From Mariniblastus sp. (GTDB lineage Bacteria > Planctomycetota > Planctomycetia > Pirellulales > Pirellulaceae), in NCBI GenBank assembly GCA_029247405.1, contig JAQWLH010000043.1, positions 1-64,000 of the forward strand: a DNA stretch of 64,000 nt, in the 5' to 3' direction. This document shows, piece after piece, positions 44,570-54,679 of the stretch (its first letter is position 1; every line of letters begins with the position of its first letter). The notes under the pieces were generated by a model. It had not been told where the DNA came from and did not search any database. It was given only the letters and a program-made list of their open reading frames with translations. The position numbers were made by a program, and so were the translations under genes.

Positions 44570-45703
44570 TTAGTCGATCCAGCCACCGCCGAGGACTTGG
44601 TCACCGAGATAACAGACCACTGCCTGCCCGGGAGCGACGCCATTTTGCGGGGTCTCAAATTCCACCCGGAGGCGACCGTCCGCAACAACCTCCGCCATGG
44701 CTGGCTTGGCCTGACTGTTGTATCGAATTTGCGCCAGGCATTGAAACCTTCCCGCCGGAGGATCGGTCAGCCAATTAGTGTCGCTACCCGTCAACTCCGC
44801 TCGACCCAGTTCATCAAGCCGCCCAATCACCACCCGCCGACTTTCAGTTTCGATTTTGACAACAAAGTAAGGCTCACCCATCGCCACTCCCAAACCTTTG
44901 CGCTGACCGATCGTAAACCGCTCAATGCCGGGATGCTGGCCAACAACCTTACCATCGGTCGTCACAATCTCACCCGCAAGTTCACCGCCTGACTCGCTGA
45001 CAATATCGCCGCGACGCTGCCGAACAAATTCATCATGCTTACCAGAGGTCACGAAGCAAATTTCCTGACTGTCTTTTTTTTCGGCAACATTGAGCCCAAG
45101 CTCGCCAGCAATCTTGCGAATAAATGATTTGTCATATTGGCCAACAGGAAGCAACATCCGTTCAAGGTATTTTCGTTTAATACCAAACAAGACGTACGAT
45201 TGATCTTTGTCATCATCCACACCACGTATCAAACGCAGTTCACCTTCGTCACGCAGCAACTGGGCGTAATGGCCTGTCGCCAAATACTCGGCCCCTACGC
45301 TGTCAGCATAGTCAAACAACTTGCCAAACTTGATTTTGTTATTGCACATAACACATGGATTGGGTGTACGGCCAATCGTGTACTCGTCAACAAAATAATC
45401 GATGATACCGCGAAACTCTTCCTCGAGGTTGAGTGCGTAAAATGGTATCCCCAAACGCTCAGCCACGCGCCGTCCATCTTCGGCATCCGAAGCGCTGCAA
45501 CAACCCTGTTTGTGATCGGCCCGATTATTAAGGATAGGAAGCAGTGGTGAAGAGCTGACCTTGCCATCAATCGCGCAAGCCTCAACCGCTTTTTCACCGT
45601 GACGCATAAACACGCCAATCACCTCGTGCCCCTGTTCGATCAACAGGTGGGCCGCAACGCTGGAGTCGACGCCTCCAGACATGGCTAAAACTACACGGGC
45701 CAA
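44570..45703 (-). CDS. mnmA: tRNA-specific 2-thiouridylase MnmA
   Basis: Makes 2-thiouridine at U34 of tRNAs for Lys, Glu and Gln. The PP-loop is AMSGGVDSSVAAHLL near the N-terminus, with the catalytic cysteine in RTPNPCVMCNNKIKFG and the second cysteine in DSQEICFVTSGKHDEF. ATGHYAQ, DKDQSYVLFGI and FTIGQRKGLG are further family motifs. At 377 residues, the length is normal. The start is TTG 45703, giving the family-typical N-terminus MARVVLAMSGG with GGAGAG just upstream. A TTG at 45715 would add four residues. An insert after MRHGEK (about residues 40-70, containing CAIDGK) is unlike E. coli MnmA. Confidence 0.93.
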   Translation of the reverse strand: MARVVLAMSGGVDSSVAAHLLIEQGHEVIGVFMRHGEKAVEACAIDGKVSSSPLLPILNNRADHKQGCCSASDAEDGRRVAERLGIPFYALNLEEEFRGIIDYFVDEYTIGRTPNPCVMCNNKIKFGKLFDYADSVGAEYLATGHYAQLLRDEGELRLIRGVDDDKDQSYVLFGIKRKYLERMLLPVGQYDKSFIRKIAGELGLNVAEKKDSQEICFVTSGKHDEFVRQRRGDIVSESGGELAGEIVTTDGKVVGQHPGIERFTIGQRKGLGVAMGEPYFVVKIETESRRVVIGRLDELGRAELTGSDTNWLTDPPAGRFQCLAQIRYNSQAKPAMAEVVADGRLRVEFETPQNGVAPGQAVVCYLGDQVLGGGWID

Positions 45704-46316
45704 CCGACTCTCCAATCATGGTTAATATTCTGTTTGCGTTTTAAACATTTGAAACGCCGTCTCTAGTTATATACAACGGCTGCTTTTTCGGAGGATCAAT
45801 TTTAGAATTCACCGAGAGGATTATTAACCCCGACGACGCGACTTCCTCTTCCGTCTCCAAAAAACGCCCGAGTTCATCCATCAAAATTAATCACACAACT
45901 TTGGACTCGCCATTGAATGCCGCACTTCTGTTTCGCTGCCAGCTGACCGCTTCGAAACCTTGGCTGAGAGCTTTGGCGGGAGCTCTTTGACATTCATTTA
46001 ACCCATCAAAAGCGACAGCGAGGGCTGGTTTACCCTTCAACCGAAAAACCAAACATTTGACGCTTCAGCCTAAGCTTAATTCTGCAGAAGTATAACAAAA
46101 GGCTAGCAATTCACCGACCATCACCAGGCCGCAAAGTCGTTGAAAGCCCACTCAAAAGTGGCCAACAGCAAGCCTCTTTACACTGACAGGTAAAAAAACC
46201 TCCATCGGATACCGCTCTAAGAGAAAGAGACTTCAAAACGATATTGATCAACTTTTGCAATTCTAAGATGCTCTACAGCATGTTGTTGCACCCGTACGCC
46301 GGTAAGTCTATTGAAT
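45704..46316. other. Long intergenic region mnmA / kinase-fold gene
   Basis: About 610 bases between the divergent starts. Short inverted words occur (for example CCCACTCAAAAGTGGCC), but no clear RNA, promoter or small gene was supported. Confidence 0.35.
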
Positions 46317-47495
46317 ATGATCACCAAGCCCCAACACGTAACCAAAGAACGCTCGAACCTATTTCGTGCACTCGGGCCGTCGAATCCACCCGATCAAATT
46401 GAAATCAACAGCCGTTCGTATGCGCTCACTAAAATTGTAAAACACGACTCTTGGGCCGCGACGTCTTTCTACCAATCTGCCGACTCGGGGCCAAAGCACA
46501 CAGTCGTTTGCAAACTCAATCGAATTCAGCCCATTGGCCTCATTCCGATGGCCTGGCTCGGACGGCGACTGGCGCAACGCGAAAGCCGGATGTATCAGGA
46601 GTTGAGCGATCTTCCCAATATTGCGGAAGGGTACAACGAAGTTTTGTTCCAAGGCAAAGTATTACCCAATGCGTGCGCCCATGACTTTCTCGATGGACAT
46701 CCACTTCGCTGGCACGACAACGTTGATGATCTGTTTTTTGACGGACTAGACAACACGCTTACTGCAATGCACCAGCGAAATATCGCTTACGTCGATATGA
46801 ATAAATCAGAAAACGTGATCGTGAATCAACAGGGTGAACCCTGCCTGATCGACTTTCAAATCAGTGTGCGTTGGCACAACCGTTTGATGTCAGGTCTGTT
46901 GTCCATGCTCCAGAAAAGCGACCTCTACCATAGCTTCAAGCTCCGACGCCGGTTCCGCCCGGATCAAGTCGAGACCGACGACGCAAAAAATCGAGTGCCT
47001 TGGTGGATCCGAGGACACCGCATGATCGCTAACCCTTTTCGTGCGACTCGCCGTCGGTTGCTCGTCGCCCTGGGGATTCGCAGTGGCAATGGCAAACCTC
47101 AAAGCGAAGCATTTATCGAAGAAGCGTTGCAATCTTCGGGCGACAAAATCATTGGGAATGATCTGGAAAAACCGATCTTGAGGCTGTACCAGTTATTAAG
47201 AAGCCCACTCTACGTGGAGCGATTCGGATCGAGTCATGATTACGTCGCACAAATGGCAGCCGACTTGATTGGAGAAAACTCTGCTCAGCTGCCTGACCAA
47301 GATCTGCTGCAAAAAATCATCCGCACCAATGACCATGACAAGGTCGTTGAGTTGTTGAGATCCAAGATATTCTTCGTCTTGAGCGATTGCTGGGACTCGA
47401 ACGCCTTAGAGGCGATCATAACGAGGATTGAAATGTCCTTGTCCCCTCAATCATCCGCGATTACGCCCCTCTCTTCGCCAATTATGGCTGCGTAG
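46317..47495 (+). CDS. Protein-kinase-fold (LPS/Kdo-kinase-like) protein
   Basis: A 392-residue protein with a kinase-like core. The catalytic loop is MHQRNIAYVDMNKSENVIVN (about 154-173: Asp as catalytic base and Asn for metal), followed by PCLIDFQIS, where DFQ replaces the usual DFG. The N-terminal lobe includes KHTVVCKLNRIQ with a plausible lysine. This matches the WaaP/RIO-like sugar-kinase superfamily more than Ser/Thr kinases, so heptose or Kdo phosphorylation on LPS is plausible, consistent with lpxK in this genome, though unproved. The C-terminal half (about 230-390) is not recognised. ATG 46317 is used; a TTG at 46311 would add two residues. Confidence 0.72.
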   Translation: MITKPQHVTKERSNLFRALGPSNPPDQIEINSRSYALTKIVKHDSWAATSFYQSADSGPKHTVVCKLNRIQPIGLIPMAWLGRRLAQRESRMYQELSDLPNIAEGYNEVLFQGKVLPNACAHDFLDGHPLRWHDNVDDLFFDGLDNTLTAMHQRNIAYVDMNKSENVIVNQQGEPCLIDFQISVRWHNRLMSGLLSMLQKSDLYHSFKLRRRFRPDQVETDDAKNRVPWWIRGHRMIANPFRATRRRLLVALGIRSGNGKPQSEAFIEEALQSSGDKIIGNDLEKPILRLYQLLRSPLYVERFGSSHDYVAQMAADLIGENSAQLPDQDLLQKIIRTNDHDKVVELLRSKIFFVLSDCWDSNALEAIITRIEMSLSPQSSAITPLSSPIMAA

Positions 47496-47798
47496 CGCCA
47501 CGTCAAACCGGTGCTCAAGAACTACGATTGGCGACCATTTGAACCAGCTTTGGGCCGCCTGCACCGCTTCCAAACGGATCCCAAAATGCCTTGCAAATAC
47601 CGATTTCGGCTATCGGAATCGATATTTGGCAGATATGATTCTGTCTCTTGATCTTCGGGCTCGCCACGCAATTCTCGACAAAGGATTGCGGCTAAATTCT
47701 AAGTGGCAATACGGGCGAGATCTACCGAGCAACCTGCGACCGAAAAAAACACATTTCGACCGTTCAAAGGTTACACCCCCTCACTCCAAAGCAGTTTC
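47496..47798. other. Intergenic region kinase-fold gene / typA
   Basis: About 300 bases between same-strand genes. The typA frame is open upstream to 47703 but only the part from ATG 47799 is conserved. No structure was found. Confidence 0.3.
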
Positions 47799-49622
47799 AT
47801 GACCGCACGAAAAGACATTCGCAACATCGTCATCATCGCCCACGTCGATCATGGCAAAACAACCCTCGTCGACTGCCTGTTGCATCAAAGCGGACAGTTT
47901 CGGGAATCACAACTACAGGGTGAGCGGATTCTCGACTCGGGAGATATCGAAAAAGAGCGAGGAATCACCATTCTCGCGAAGAACATCGCATTGCCCTACA
48001 AGGGCGTGAAGATCAACATCATTGATACGCCTGGTCACGCTGATTTTGGCGGCGAAGTGGAACGTGTCCTCAAGATGGCCGATGGCGCACTGCTGTTGGT
48101 CGATGCGGCCGAGGGCCCGATGCCCCAAACGCGTTTTGTCCTCGGCAAAGCTCTCGAAGCCGGACTCAAACCCATCGTCGTTGTCAACAAAGTTGACCGG
48201 CCTGATGCAAGAACCGCCGAAGTTGTCGACGAAGCGATGGAATTGATTCTGGAAATGGGCGGTGAGGAATATCTGGATAACTTTCATTATATCTATGCAT
48301 CAGCCAAAGACGGCTATGCGACGACCGAGCCAAACACCTTCGAAGGCAACATGGAACCGCTTTTGGATCTGGTGCTGGAGCAAATCGAACCACCCGTTAT
48401 TGAGCCTGGCAAGTTTCGGATGGGTGTAACCACCATGGACTGGTCCGAATTCGTCGGACGAATCGCAGTCGGAAAAATTGTCTCCGGTTTTGTTAAAAAA
48501 GGCCAATCGGTAAACGTGATTGGCTCCGATGGAAAATCACGGGTCTGTAAAATATCGACGCTTAACTCCTTTGACAAACTTGGGCGAGTCGAGGTGGAGC
48601 GCTGCGAGGCAGGTGAAGTTTGCGCGATCATTGGAATTGAAGACATCGAAATCGGCGATACGATTTGTGATCTGGAAATCACGGAACCACTACCGCGAAT
48701 TTCAGTCGATGAACCAACATTGCAAATGGTGTTTTCCATCAACAGCTCTCCTTTGGTTGGTAAGGAAGGAAAATACGTCACCAGTCGTCAGTTGCGAGAA
48801 AGGCTGATGAAAGAGCTTGACCGAAACGTCGCCTTGCGAGTCGAGCCGATGGAAAGTGGTGACTCTTTTGCCGTTTCAGGACGCGGAATTCTGCATCTGG
48901 CCGTTTTGATCGAAACCATGCGGCGCGAGGGATTTGAATTGTCCGTCGGCAAACCAAAAGTCGTTATCAAAGAGATCGATGGGAAAAAACACGAGCCATT
49001 TGAAACGCTCGTCGTTGAAGTGCCCACCGATAAATTTGGGCCTGTCATGGAAATGGTCGGCAATCGACGGGGTGAAATGCAGGAAATGTCGACGCGAGGA
49101 GATTTCACCCTCGCGACATTCATTGTTCCATCCCGCGGCCTGATTGGAATGCGAACCAAACTGCTAAACGCCACGCAAGGTACGGTAATCCTGAACCATC
49201 GCTTTTTTGAATTCAGACCGCTCGAAGGTGAAATCGCGGCACGCCCCAATGGAGTCATGATCTCCATGGTGCCGGGCAAGGCAGTCGGATTCGCTCTCTC
49301 AACGCTCCAACAGCGAGCTGAAATGTTTGTTGCTCCCGGAGATGCAGTTTACGAGGGCATGATCGTCGGAGAAAACGCCCGATCGAACGACCTCCCCGTT
49401 AACCCCACACGAGCTAAACAACTAACCAACATGCGGGCCTCAGGGACCGACGAAAACGTTCAACTCAAGCCGGCTCGTTTATTTTCACTCGAATCAGCAT
49501 TGGAATATGTTGAAGACGATGAATGGGTTGAAATCACTCCCGGCTGTATTCGGTTGCGAAAGATGTTACTGAAAGAATCTGATCGCAAACGGGCAGGTCG
49601 AGCAGCACTTTCCGCCAATTAA
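47799..49622 (+). CDS. typA: Ribosome-associated GTPase TypA/BipA
   Basis: A 607-residue translational GTPase. Motifs are G1 [14 protein letters not shown] (about 12-25), the switch segment [11 protein letters not shown]3 [17 protein letters not shown], and G4 [12 protein letters not shown], followed by EF-G-like domains II, III and V and the TypA-specific C-terminal domain ([38 protein letters not shown] and [14 protein letters not shown]). BipA binds the ribosome and helps 50S assembly and growth under stress. ATG 47799 gives the conserved N-terminus. A terminator-like hairpin follows. Confidence 0.95.
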   Translation: MTARKDIRNIVIIAHVDHGKTTLVDCLLHQSGQFRESQLQGERILDSGDIEKERGITILAKNIALPYKGVKINIIDTPGHADFGGEVERVLKMADGALLLVDAAEGPMPQTRFVLGKALEAGLKPIVVVNKVDRPDARTAEVVDEAMELILEMGGEEYLDNFHYIYASAKDGYATTEPNTFEGNMEPLLDLVLEQIEPPVIEPGKFRMGVTTMDWSEFVGRIAVGKIVSGFVKKGQSVNVIGSDGKSRVCKISTLNSFDKLGRVEVERCEAGEVCAIIGIEDIEIGDTICDLEITEPLPRISVDEPTLQMVFSINSSPLVGKEGKYVTSRQLRERLMKELDRNVALRVEPMESGDSFAVSGRGILHLAVLIETMRREGFELSVGKPKVVIKEIDGKKHEPFETLVVEVPTDKFGPVMEMVGNRRGEMQEMSTRGDFTLATFIVPSRGLIGMRTKLLNATQGTVILNHRFFEFRPLEGEIAARPNGVMISMVPGKAVGFALSTLQQRAEMFVAPGDAVYEGMIVGENARSNDLPVNPTRAKQLTNMRASGTDENVQLKPARLFSLESALEYVEDDEWVEITPGCIRLRKMLLKESDRKRAGRAALSAN

Positions 49623-49762
49623 GAACCTGAGGATATTTGTTTTCCCTCAAAATTTGCCCTGATACTTAGCCGCTTTAGACACCCTTTGAGTCAAACGGAA
49701 TTCTGGCGGATTGACCTTCAAGGCCCCTTCGCCGTTGTTCGCCGAGCCTAACGATTTTGCAT

Positions 49763-49796
49763 TGACCCCAGATTATCGTTAATTTCTCTGGGGTCA
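49763..49796 (+). terminator. Terminator-like hairpin after typA
   Basis: TGACCCCAGA (49763-49772) pairs perfectly with TCTGGGGTCA (49787-49796), loop 14 bases, followed by TTTG. The stem is strong but the T tract is short. Confidence 0.6.
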
Positions 49797-49830
49797 TTTG
49801 CCAGTGTCGTTTCCTTCCCAGAGACTCATC

Positions 49831-51252
49831 ATGAATCCCTGTTTTCGATCTATTATTGCTTGCCTGATTTTCGTTTTAAGCTTGGCTTCCCCAAGCGAAT
49901 CTGTCGCAGATGAATTGAATTCAGCAACCAAGCCAAATTTTGTCTTCATCATTGCTGATGATTGCACCCATCGTGACCTTGGCTGCTATGGCGGACAGGC
50001 ACATACCCCCAACATTGACAAACTTGCAAAGCAGGGGATGCAGTTTAAAAAGTGCTTCCAAGCGGCCCCCATGTGCTCCCCCACACGGCACAATATTTAC
50101 ACAGGATTGTATCCGGTCAAGAGCGGGGCCTACCCCAATCATACCTTCGCCAAAACCGGCACAAAAAGCATCGTTCAATACCTTCAACCGCATGGCTATC
50201 GCGTCGCGCTCTCTGGAAAAACACATATCTCTCCTAAGAATATTTTCGCTTTTGAATACTCGGGCAAAAAAAATCCTGACCTTGATGCCATCGATAAACT
50301 TTTTGGTGAATGCAAAAAATCGTCGACCCCATTTTGCTTGTTCGCCTGTTCCAACGAACCTCATTCACCCTGGAACAAAGGTGACGCTTCTCGGTACCCA
50401 CCTGAAGAAATCAAACTTCCTCCCTATTTTGTTGACACTTCAAAAATCCGCCAAGACATGTCGGCTTATCTCGCTGAAATCACTTATTTCGATTGGCAAG
50501 TCGGGGAAATCCTTACCCGGCTTGAGAATCACGGACTGACCGACAACACGATGGTGGTTGTCGTCAGCGAGCAAGGCTCCGGCATGCCCTTCGCAAAATG
50601 GACTTGCTACGATGTGGGACTGCAAAGCGGCTGTATCGTCAAATGGCCCAATAAAATACAGCCAGGATTAACGACCGAAGCGATGGTCGAGTACGTCGAC
50701 ATTCTGCCCACTTTTCTCGACGCCGCTCAGATCGAGCCGCCTGAAGTATTGGACGGAAAGAGCTTTTTACCCGTGCTTCGGGGCAAATCCAATCACCACA
50801 AAGATTTTGTCTATGGCATCATGACCACAAGCGGAATTATTAATGGCTCAAAGACATTTGGAATTCGTTCGGTGCGCGGCAAACGATTCAAGTACATCTT
50901 AAATTTGACACCAGAAATTGAATTTACAAACGCGTGCACCAAAGGGGCAGCGTTCAAATCATGGGTAGCTCAAGCCCAATCAGGGGATGCTGACGCGGCA
51001 GATAAAGTTAAAAGATATTCATGGAGGCCGGCCGAAGAATTGTTCGACCTGGAAACGGACGAATTTGAGTGGAATAACCTAGCTGAGGATCCGGCCTTTG
51101 CCGAAGTCAAATCTGAGTTAAAGCAAAAGCTTGCCAGCTGGATGGCGGAGCAAGGTGATGAGGGACAAAAAACCGAGCTGGAGGCACATGCACACCAAAC
51201 TCGCAATCAAAAGAAAAGCAAATCGGGTTCCAAACAACGGAAGAACAAATAG
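49831..51252 (+). CDS. Exported sulfatase (formylglycine motif CSPTR)
   Basis: A 473-residue sulfatase from ATG 49831, with a signal peptide (MNPCFRSIIACLIFVLSLAS). The metal-binding start is NFVFIIADDCTHRDLGCYGG and the nucleophile motif C82-S-P-T-R, which fits CxPxR. The second metal segment, usually DHG, reads SEQGSGMPFAKWTCYDVG; this EQG variant with the following Lys-Trp-Thr is typical of a planctomycete sulfatase branch related to N-sulfoglucosamine sulfohydrolases. The last 30 residues are Lys/Gln/Ser-rich (RNQKKSKSGSKQRKNK), an unusual basic tail. Its substrate is not known. Confidence 0.9.
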   Translation: MNPCFRSIIACLIFVLSLASPSESVADELNSATKPNFVFIIADDCTHRDLGCYGGQAHTPNIDKLAKQGMQFKKCFQAAPMCSPTRHNIYTGLYPVKSGAYPNHTFAKTGTKSIVQYLQPHGYRVALSGKTHISPKNIFAFEYSGKKNPDLDAIDKLFGECKKSSTPFCLFACSNEPHSPWNKGDASRYPPEEIKLPPYFVDTSKIRQDMSAYLAEITYFDWQVGEILTRLENHGLTDNTMVVVVSEQGSGMPFAKWTCYDVGLQSGCIVKWPNKIQPGLTTEAMVEYVDILPTFLDAAQIEPPEVLDGKSFLPVLRGKSNHHKDFVYGIMTTSGIINGSKTFGIRSVRGKRFKYILNLTPEIEFTNACTKGAAFKSWVAQAQSGDADAADKVKRYSWRPAEELFDLETDEFEWNNLAEDPAFAEVKSELKQKLASWMAEQGDEGQKTELEAHAHQTRNQKKSKSGSKQRKNK

Positions 51253-51485
51253 CACGCTCTGATTTTGGGTGAGGTCTTTTCGATTCCCACCTCGGCACTT
51301 GGGGCTAGTGTCCACTTCACCAAGTTACCCCCGTTGCTGCGTTGTTGAATGTCAGCAGCAGACGCGACCTGCGACCTCACACTCGCTACCGCAGAGCCGC
51401 TCATCAATCCTCAACATTGAATCGAGCATCGAGCCCCCTGCCAGTTCACCTTCGCGGATGTTGGCACGCAGAAAGCGTGTACAAT

Positions 51486-51989
51486 TCAATGGCCAATTTT
51501 GACTGACGCGTCGCGAGAAAATTCGTCGAGCTCAGGAATCTGAATTCGAAAACGAATCACAGACTGGGTCGCCTCAGCGGGGATCTGTAGATCACCTTGG
51601 GCATAGTGCGCAATTTCTTCATCGGTTCCCGGCTCATAAACAGTTTCAACTTCGTCTGTCAGGGCCGTCTCAATGTCATCCGGGTTGACTAATTGATTGA
51701 AGACTTTGGCATCAGCAAACGCTTGTCCGTTCTTCATAATAGCGACCGATGGTTCAATGGTATCACCGCCATGAAAGTGGCTTCCGTGGTGGCCCAGCCA
51801 AATTTCAAAATCCGTATCAGCAATTTTTTCTTTGACTTCCCAAACCAGCTCATCCCCCGGTCCGTGCGAATGTGTCGCTTCATCCTTGTGTGTCTTGGGG
51901 GATTGGAGCTCTTCACCATCAATGCACCCCGCCGCACTGGAAAGTAAGGCAAGCAGAATAAGTGCAAAAAGTTGTTTTGAATATTTCAT
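51486..51989 (-). CDS. Histidine-rich lipoprotein, hypothetical
   Basis: A 167-residue lipoprotein from ATG 51989: KQLFALILLALLSSAAGC (lipobox AAGC). The mature part holds two histidine groups, THKDEATHSHGPG and WLGHHGSHFHGGDTIEP, which could bind copper, zinc or nickel. It continues into a beta-rich region (FEIWLGHHG, SVIRFRIQIP). No family was recognised. The frame is open to 52103, but the extra 38 residues contain a simple repeat (RGTRGTRGT) and are not lipoprotein-like. A role as a periplasmic metal-binding or efflux accessory protein is possible; nearest genes do not help. Confidence 0.7.
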   Translation of the reverse strand: MKYSKQLFALILLALLSSAAGCIDGEELQSPKTHKDEATHSHGPGDELVWEVKEKIADTDFEIWLGHHGSHFHGGDTIEPSVAIMKNGQAFADAKVFNQLVNPDDIETALTDEVETVYEPGTDEEIAHYAQGDLQIPAEATQSVIRFRIQIPELDEFSRDASVKIGH

Positions 51990-52124
51990 CGGACGTTTAT
52001 TTTTCAATGTTGTTCTAGAACGCGAAATTATAGTTTTAATCTTATTTTGACATTCGCATCGATCAGTACCGCGAGTGCCTCGTGTGCCTCGTGTTTGCAT
52101 CAAAGACCTTAAAACAGGGTGAGT

Positions 52125-52964
52125 TTACTTAGGCTCTTCCACATCACTTTCCAGCCATGGATTCTCCCACTGACGGCATTGCCCCAAGTACTCGCCGTAA
52201 ACTGGAAAATCCTCAGACCTCATTTCCAACCATTGCATCGAATCAGCGATTAACTCCTGCTCCTGTTCCAGCGACAACTCACCGGTCAAAACCTTGGTCC
52301 GCAAAAGTACAAAATATGTGTCTAAGACATCGCAACGGCAGTAGTCGTTTATTTTTTCAAGTTCCCCTTTGTTGTAAAGATCTTGAACCATGTGACCGGC
52401 GATTCCCATTTTCCCGGGCTTGCCAAGAATATTAGCAACTAAATTTAAACCACCATTCAGCCGCGTCGCGCCATAGTTGGTCAGAACTTCCTGCAGATCA
52501 AAATGAGAGGCCTGATTGAACCGATTCCTTTTTTGATCGTATGTTCGATCTTGCATATTGAACCAGGCCGGCACACCAATTCCATATCGAAACGCTGACA
52601 TCTCCATTAAGGGGATGTCGAATGTGCGACCATTGAAACTAACCAACGTTGGCATTTTGTAGGCTTTCCACCCGTCCCAAAAATGCTTGGTGATAATATG
52701 CGGCCGATATTTCGGAGCGTCTAAAGTCACGATGTCGATAATTTTCAGGTCGACACCCACCTTGATGATCGCAACTGAGATCGGCAGGTGATAAGTGTAG
52801 GGAATAAACTCTGTCCCAAATTGCTCCAGCCTTTCCGAGCAGTAAACTTCGATCGCTTTTTCAGGAGAGTAATTCTCCGCGGGATAGCGAACATTCGAAA
52901 TTAAATTGCCATCGGCGATGCTTTCGATATCGAAGACGAGATAGCTAACGGCGGGAGAAGACAT
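52125..52964 (-). CDS. DEDDy-type 3'-5' exonuclease (PolB-like)
   Basis: A 279-residue soluble exonuclease related to the DNA polymerase B exonuclease domain. Exo I is VSYLVFDIESIADGN with Asp12 and Glu14, Exo II is MPTLVSFNGRTFDIPLMEMS with Asp, and Exo III is INDYCRCDVLDTYFVLLR with the Tyr-x3-Asp pair. These proteins form a stand-alone family (DNA_pol_B_exo_2) whose cellular role is unclear; repair or tRNA/DNA end trimming are possible. Start ATG 52964. Confidence 0.9.
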   Translation of the reverse strand: MSSPAVSYLVFDIESIADGNLISNVRYPAENYSPEKAIEVYCSERLEQFGTEFIPYTYHLPISVAIIKVGVDLKIIDIVTLDAPKYRPHIITKHFWDGWKAYKMPTLVSFNGRTFDIPLMEMSAFRYGIGVPAWFNMQDRTYDQKRNRFNQASHFDLQEVLTNYGATRLNGGLNLVANILGKPGKMGIAGHMVQDLYNKGELEKINDYCRCDVLDTYFVLLRTKVLTGELSLEQEQELIADSMQWLEMRSEDFPVYGEYLGQCRQWENPWLESDVEEPK

Positions 52965-53342
52965 AAAACAATTTTTGGTTAGATATTCTACAAAAATTTG
53001 AGGACTTCATAATATCGCCAAGCCGATCATTTGAAAACTAAGCTGAAACTCAAAGTCGATTGTTTGAATGACCAGGAAGTACACGGGGATCAATTACAGC
53101 ATCTTTGCCGACTGCGGGATTGAGGGTCTGACGGCGGTGCCCGCGAAACTTCCAATGACAAACGCTGACTGGCATTCAAAGCGATTCAACGGTTAAGAGG
53201 GATCTGCGTTTTTTTGAGGTAACCGCAGATTTGCTTTTTTTCAATCTGCATTTTGCCCACCACCCGCGAGACTAAATGCCAGATCGACTACACTGTTTGC
53301 ATTGGTTTGCCGCATCAGCACCTTCAACCACCCCCATTTGAA
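52965..53342. other. Divergent intergenic region exonuclease / pepT
   Basis: About 380 bases. A 7-bp inverted repeat (ATCTGCG 53202-53208, CGCAGAT 53224-53230) is followed by TTGCTTTTTTTT; it looks like a terminator on the plus strand, but no plus-strand gene ends before it. The repeat word recurs as AATCTGCA near 53243. No gene was supported. Confidence 0.35.
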
Positions 53343-54569
53343 ATGAATAAACAGCGACTTCTCGAGAGATTCCTGCAGTATGTCAAAATCAATACGACGG
53401 CGATCGAGGACTCGGGAAATTATCCTAGCAGCCCCGGGCAATTGGAAATCGGAAAACTGCTGGTCGAACAGATGATTGCAATGGGGATTACCGACGCCCA
53501 GCAAGATCAATGGGGAATCGTCTATGGAACGGTTAAGGGAAACGTCGAGGGCGCCCCAGTAATCGCATTCAATTCGCACGTCGACACGTCGCCGGAAACG
53601 ACCGGAAACCTGGTCAATCCTCATGTAATCGAAGATTTTGACGGCAAGGATATCATTCTCTCGGGTGACCCTTCTCAAATCATCACGGTTGACGATTGCC
53701 CGGAACTGGCTGGTGCAGCTGGCAAGACGATTATCACGACCGATGGAAAGACTTTACTCGGCGGCGATGACAAGGCTGGTGTTGCGATCATCATGGAGCT
53801 GGCCAACGATTTACTGGAAAACCCTGACATTCCCCATGGTGATATTCGTATCTTCTTTACTTGTGATGAAGAGATTGGCCACGGGGTTGATCATGTCGAC
53901 ATCGAAGCCATCAATGCAACGGTTTGCTACAACTTCGATGGAGGAGGGCAGGGCGACATTGATGAAGAGACATTTTCAGCCGACATGGCGATCATTACTT
54001 TCACCGGCGTCAACACTCACCCTGCCTACGGCAAAGACAAAATGGTCAACGCCAGTCGAGCCGCGGGGCACTTCCTCGCGAATCTACCTGCTGATTTATC
54101 CCCAGAACGAACCGAGGGGCGCGACGGCTTCCTTCACCCGTACACACTCGAGGGTGGGGTTGCCCAAGCAACAGTGAAGGTTTTAATTCGCGACTTTGAC
54201 ACCCAACAGCTTGGCAAGCACGCCGACATCCTCCAAACGACTGCTGCAAAAGTTGAGGAATGTTGTCCCGGAACAAAAGTTGAAATTGAAATCATTGAGC
54301 AGTATCGCAACATGGCGGATGGGCTGGTGAATGAACCACGTGCAGTTCAATATGCTGTCGAGGCTCACGAGCGGTTGGGATACAACTATAAACGGACCAT
54401 CGTTCGAGGCGGGACCGATGGCTCCCGGCTGACCGAGCTTGGCTTACCCACCCCCAACCTTTCGTCTGGCCAACATAACATTCACTCACCTCTTGAATGG
54501 GCCTGCTTGGATGAGATGGTTGCGGCGGTTGAAGTCGGTAAAGAATTGGCTAAACGCTGGGCAGAGTAG
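53343..54569 (+). CDS. pepT: Peptidase T (tripeptide aminopeptidase)
   Basis: A 408-residue M20 zinc peptidase that removes N-terminal residues from tripeptides. The metal ligands are visible: FNSHVDTSPE (His, Asp), LLGGDDKAGVA (Asp), FTCDEEIGHG (Glu-Glu, catalytic), NFDGGGQGD (Asp) and HNIHSPLEWA (His). ATG 53343 begins the conserved MNKQRLLERFLQYVKINT. The frame is open 30 codons further upstream without conservation. It is convergent with the unknown gene at 54680. Confidence 0.94.
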   Translation: MNKQRLLERFLQYVKINTTAIEDSGNYPSSPGQLEIGKLLVEQMIAMGITDAQQDQWGIVYGTVKGNVEGAPVIAFNSHVDTSPETTGNLVNPHVIEDFDGKDIILSGDPSQIITVDDCPELAGAAGKTIITTDGKTLLGGDDKAGVAIIMELANDLLENPDIPHGDIRIFFTCDEEIGHGVDHVDIEAINATVCYNFDGGGQGDIDEETFSADMAIITFTGVNTHPAYGKDKMVNASRAAGHFLANLPADLSPERTEGRDGFLHPYTLEGGVAQATVKVLIRDFDTQQLGKHADILQTTAAKVEECCPGTKVEIEIIEQYRNMADGLVNEPRAVQYAVEAHERLGYNYKRTIVRGGTDGSRLTELGLPTPNLSSGQHNIHSPLEWACLDEMVAAVEVGKELAKRWAE

Positions 54570-54679
54570 AAAGCTTCAGCTGAGCAAAAAACAGTTGATC
54601 GAAAATGAAACGAGCAAGTGTTAATATCCGGTTTGAATACGCTTGGGCACGATTGGACTCATTGTAATGCGGCAACCAA

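Noticed and set aside
53202..53242. Rho-independent terminator
   Set aside because: The stem is only 7 bp and no plus-strand gene ends upstream, so it was left as a remark in the intergenic entry.
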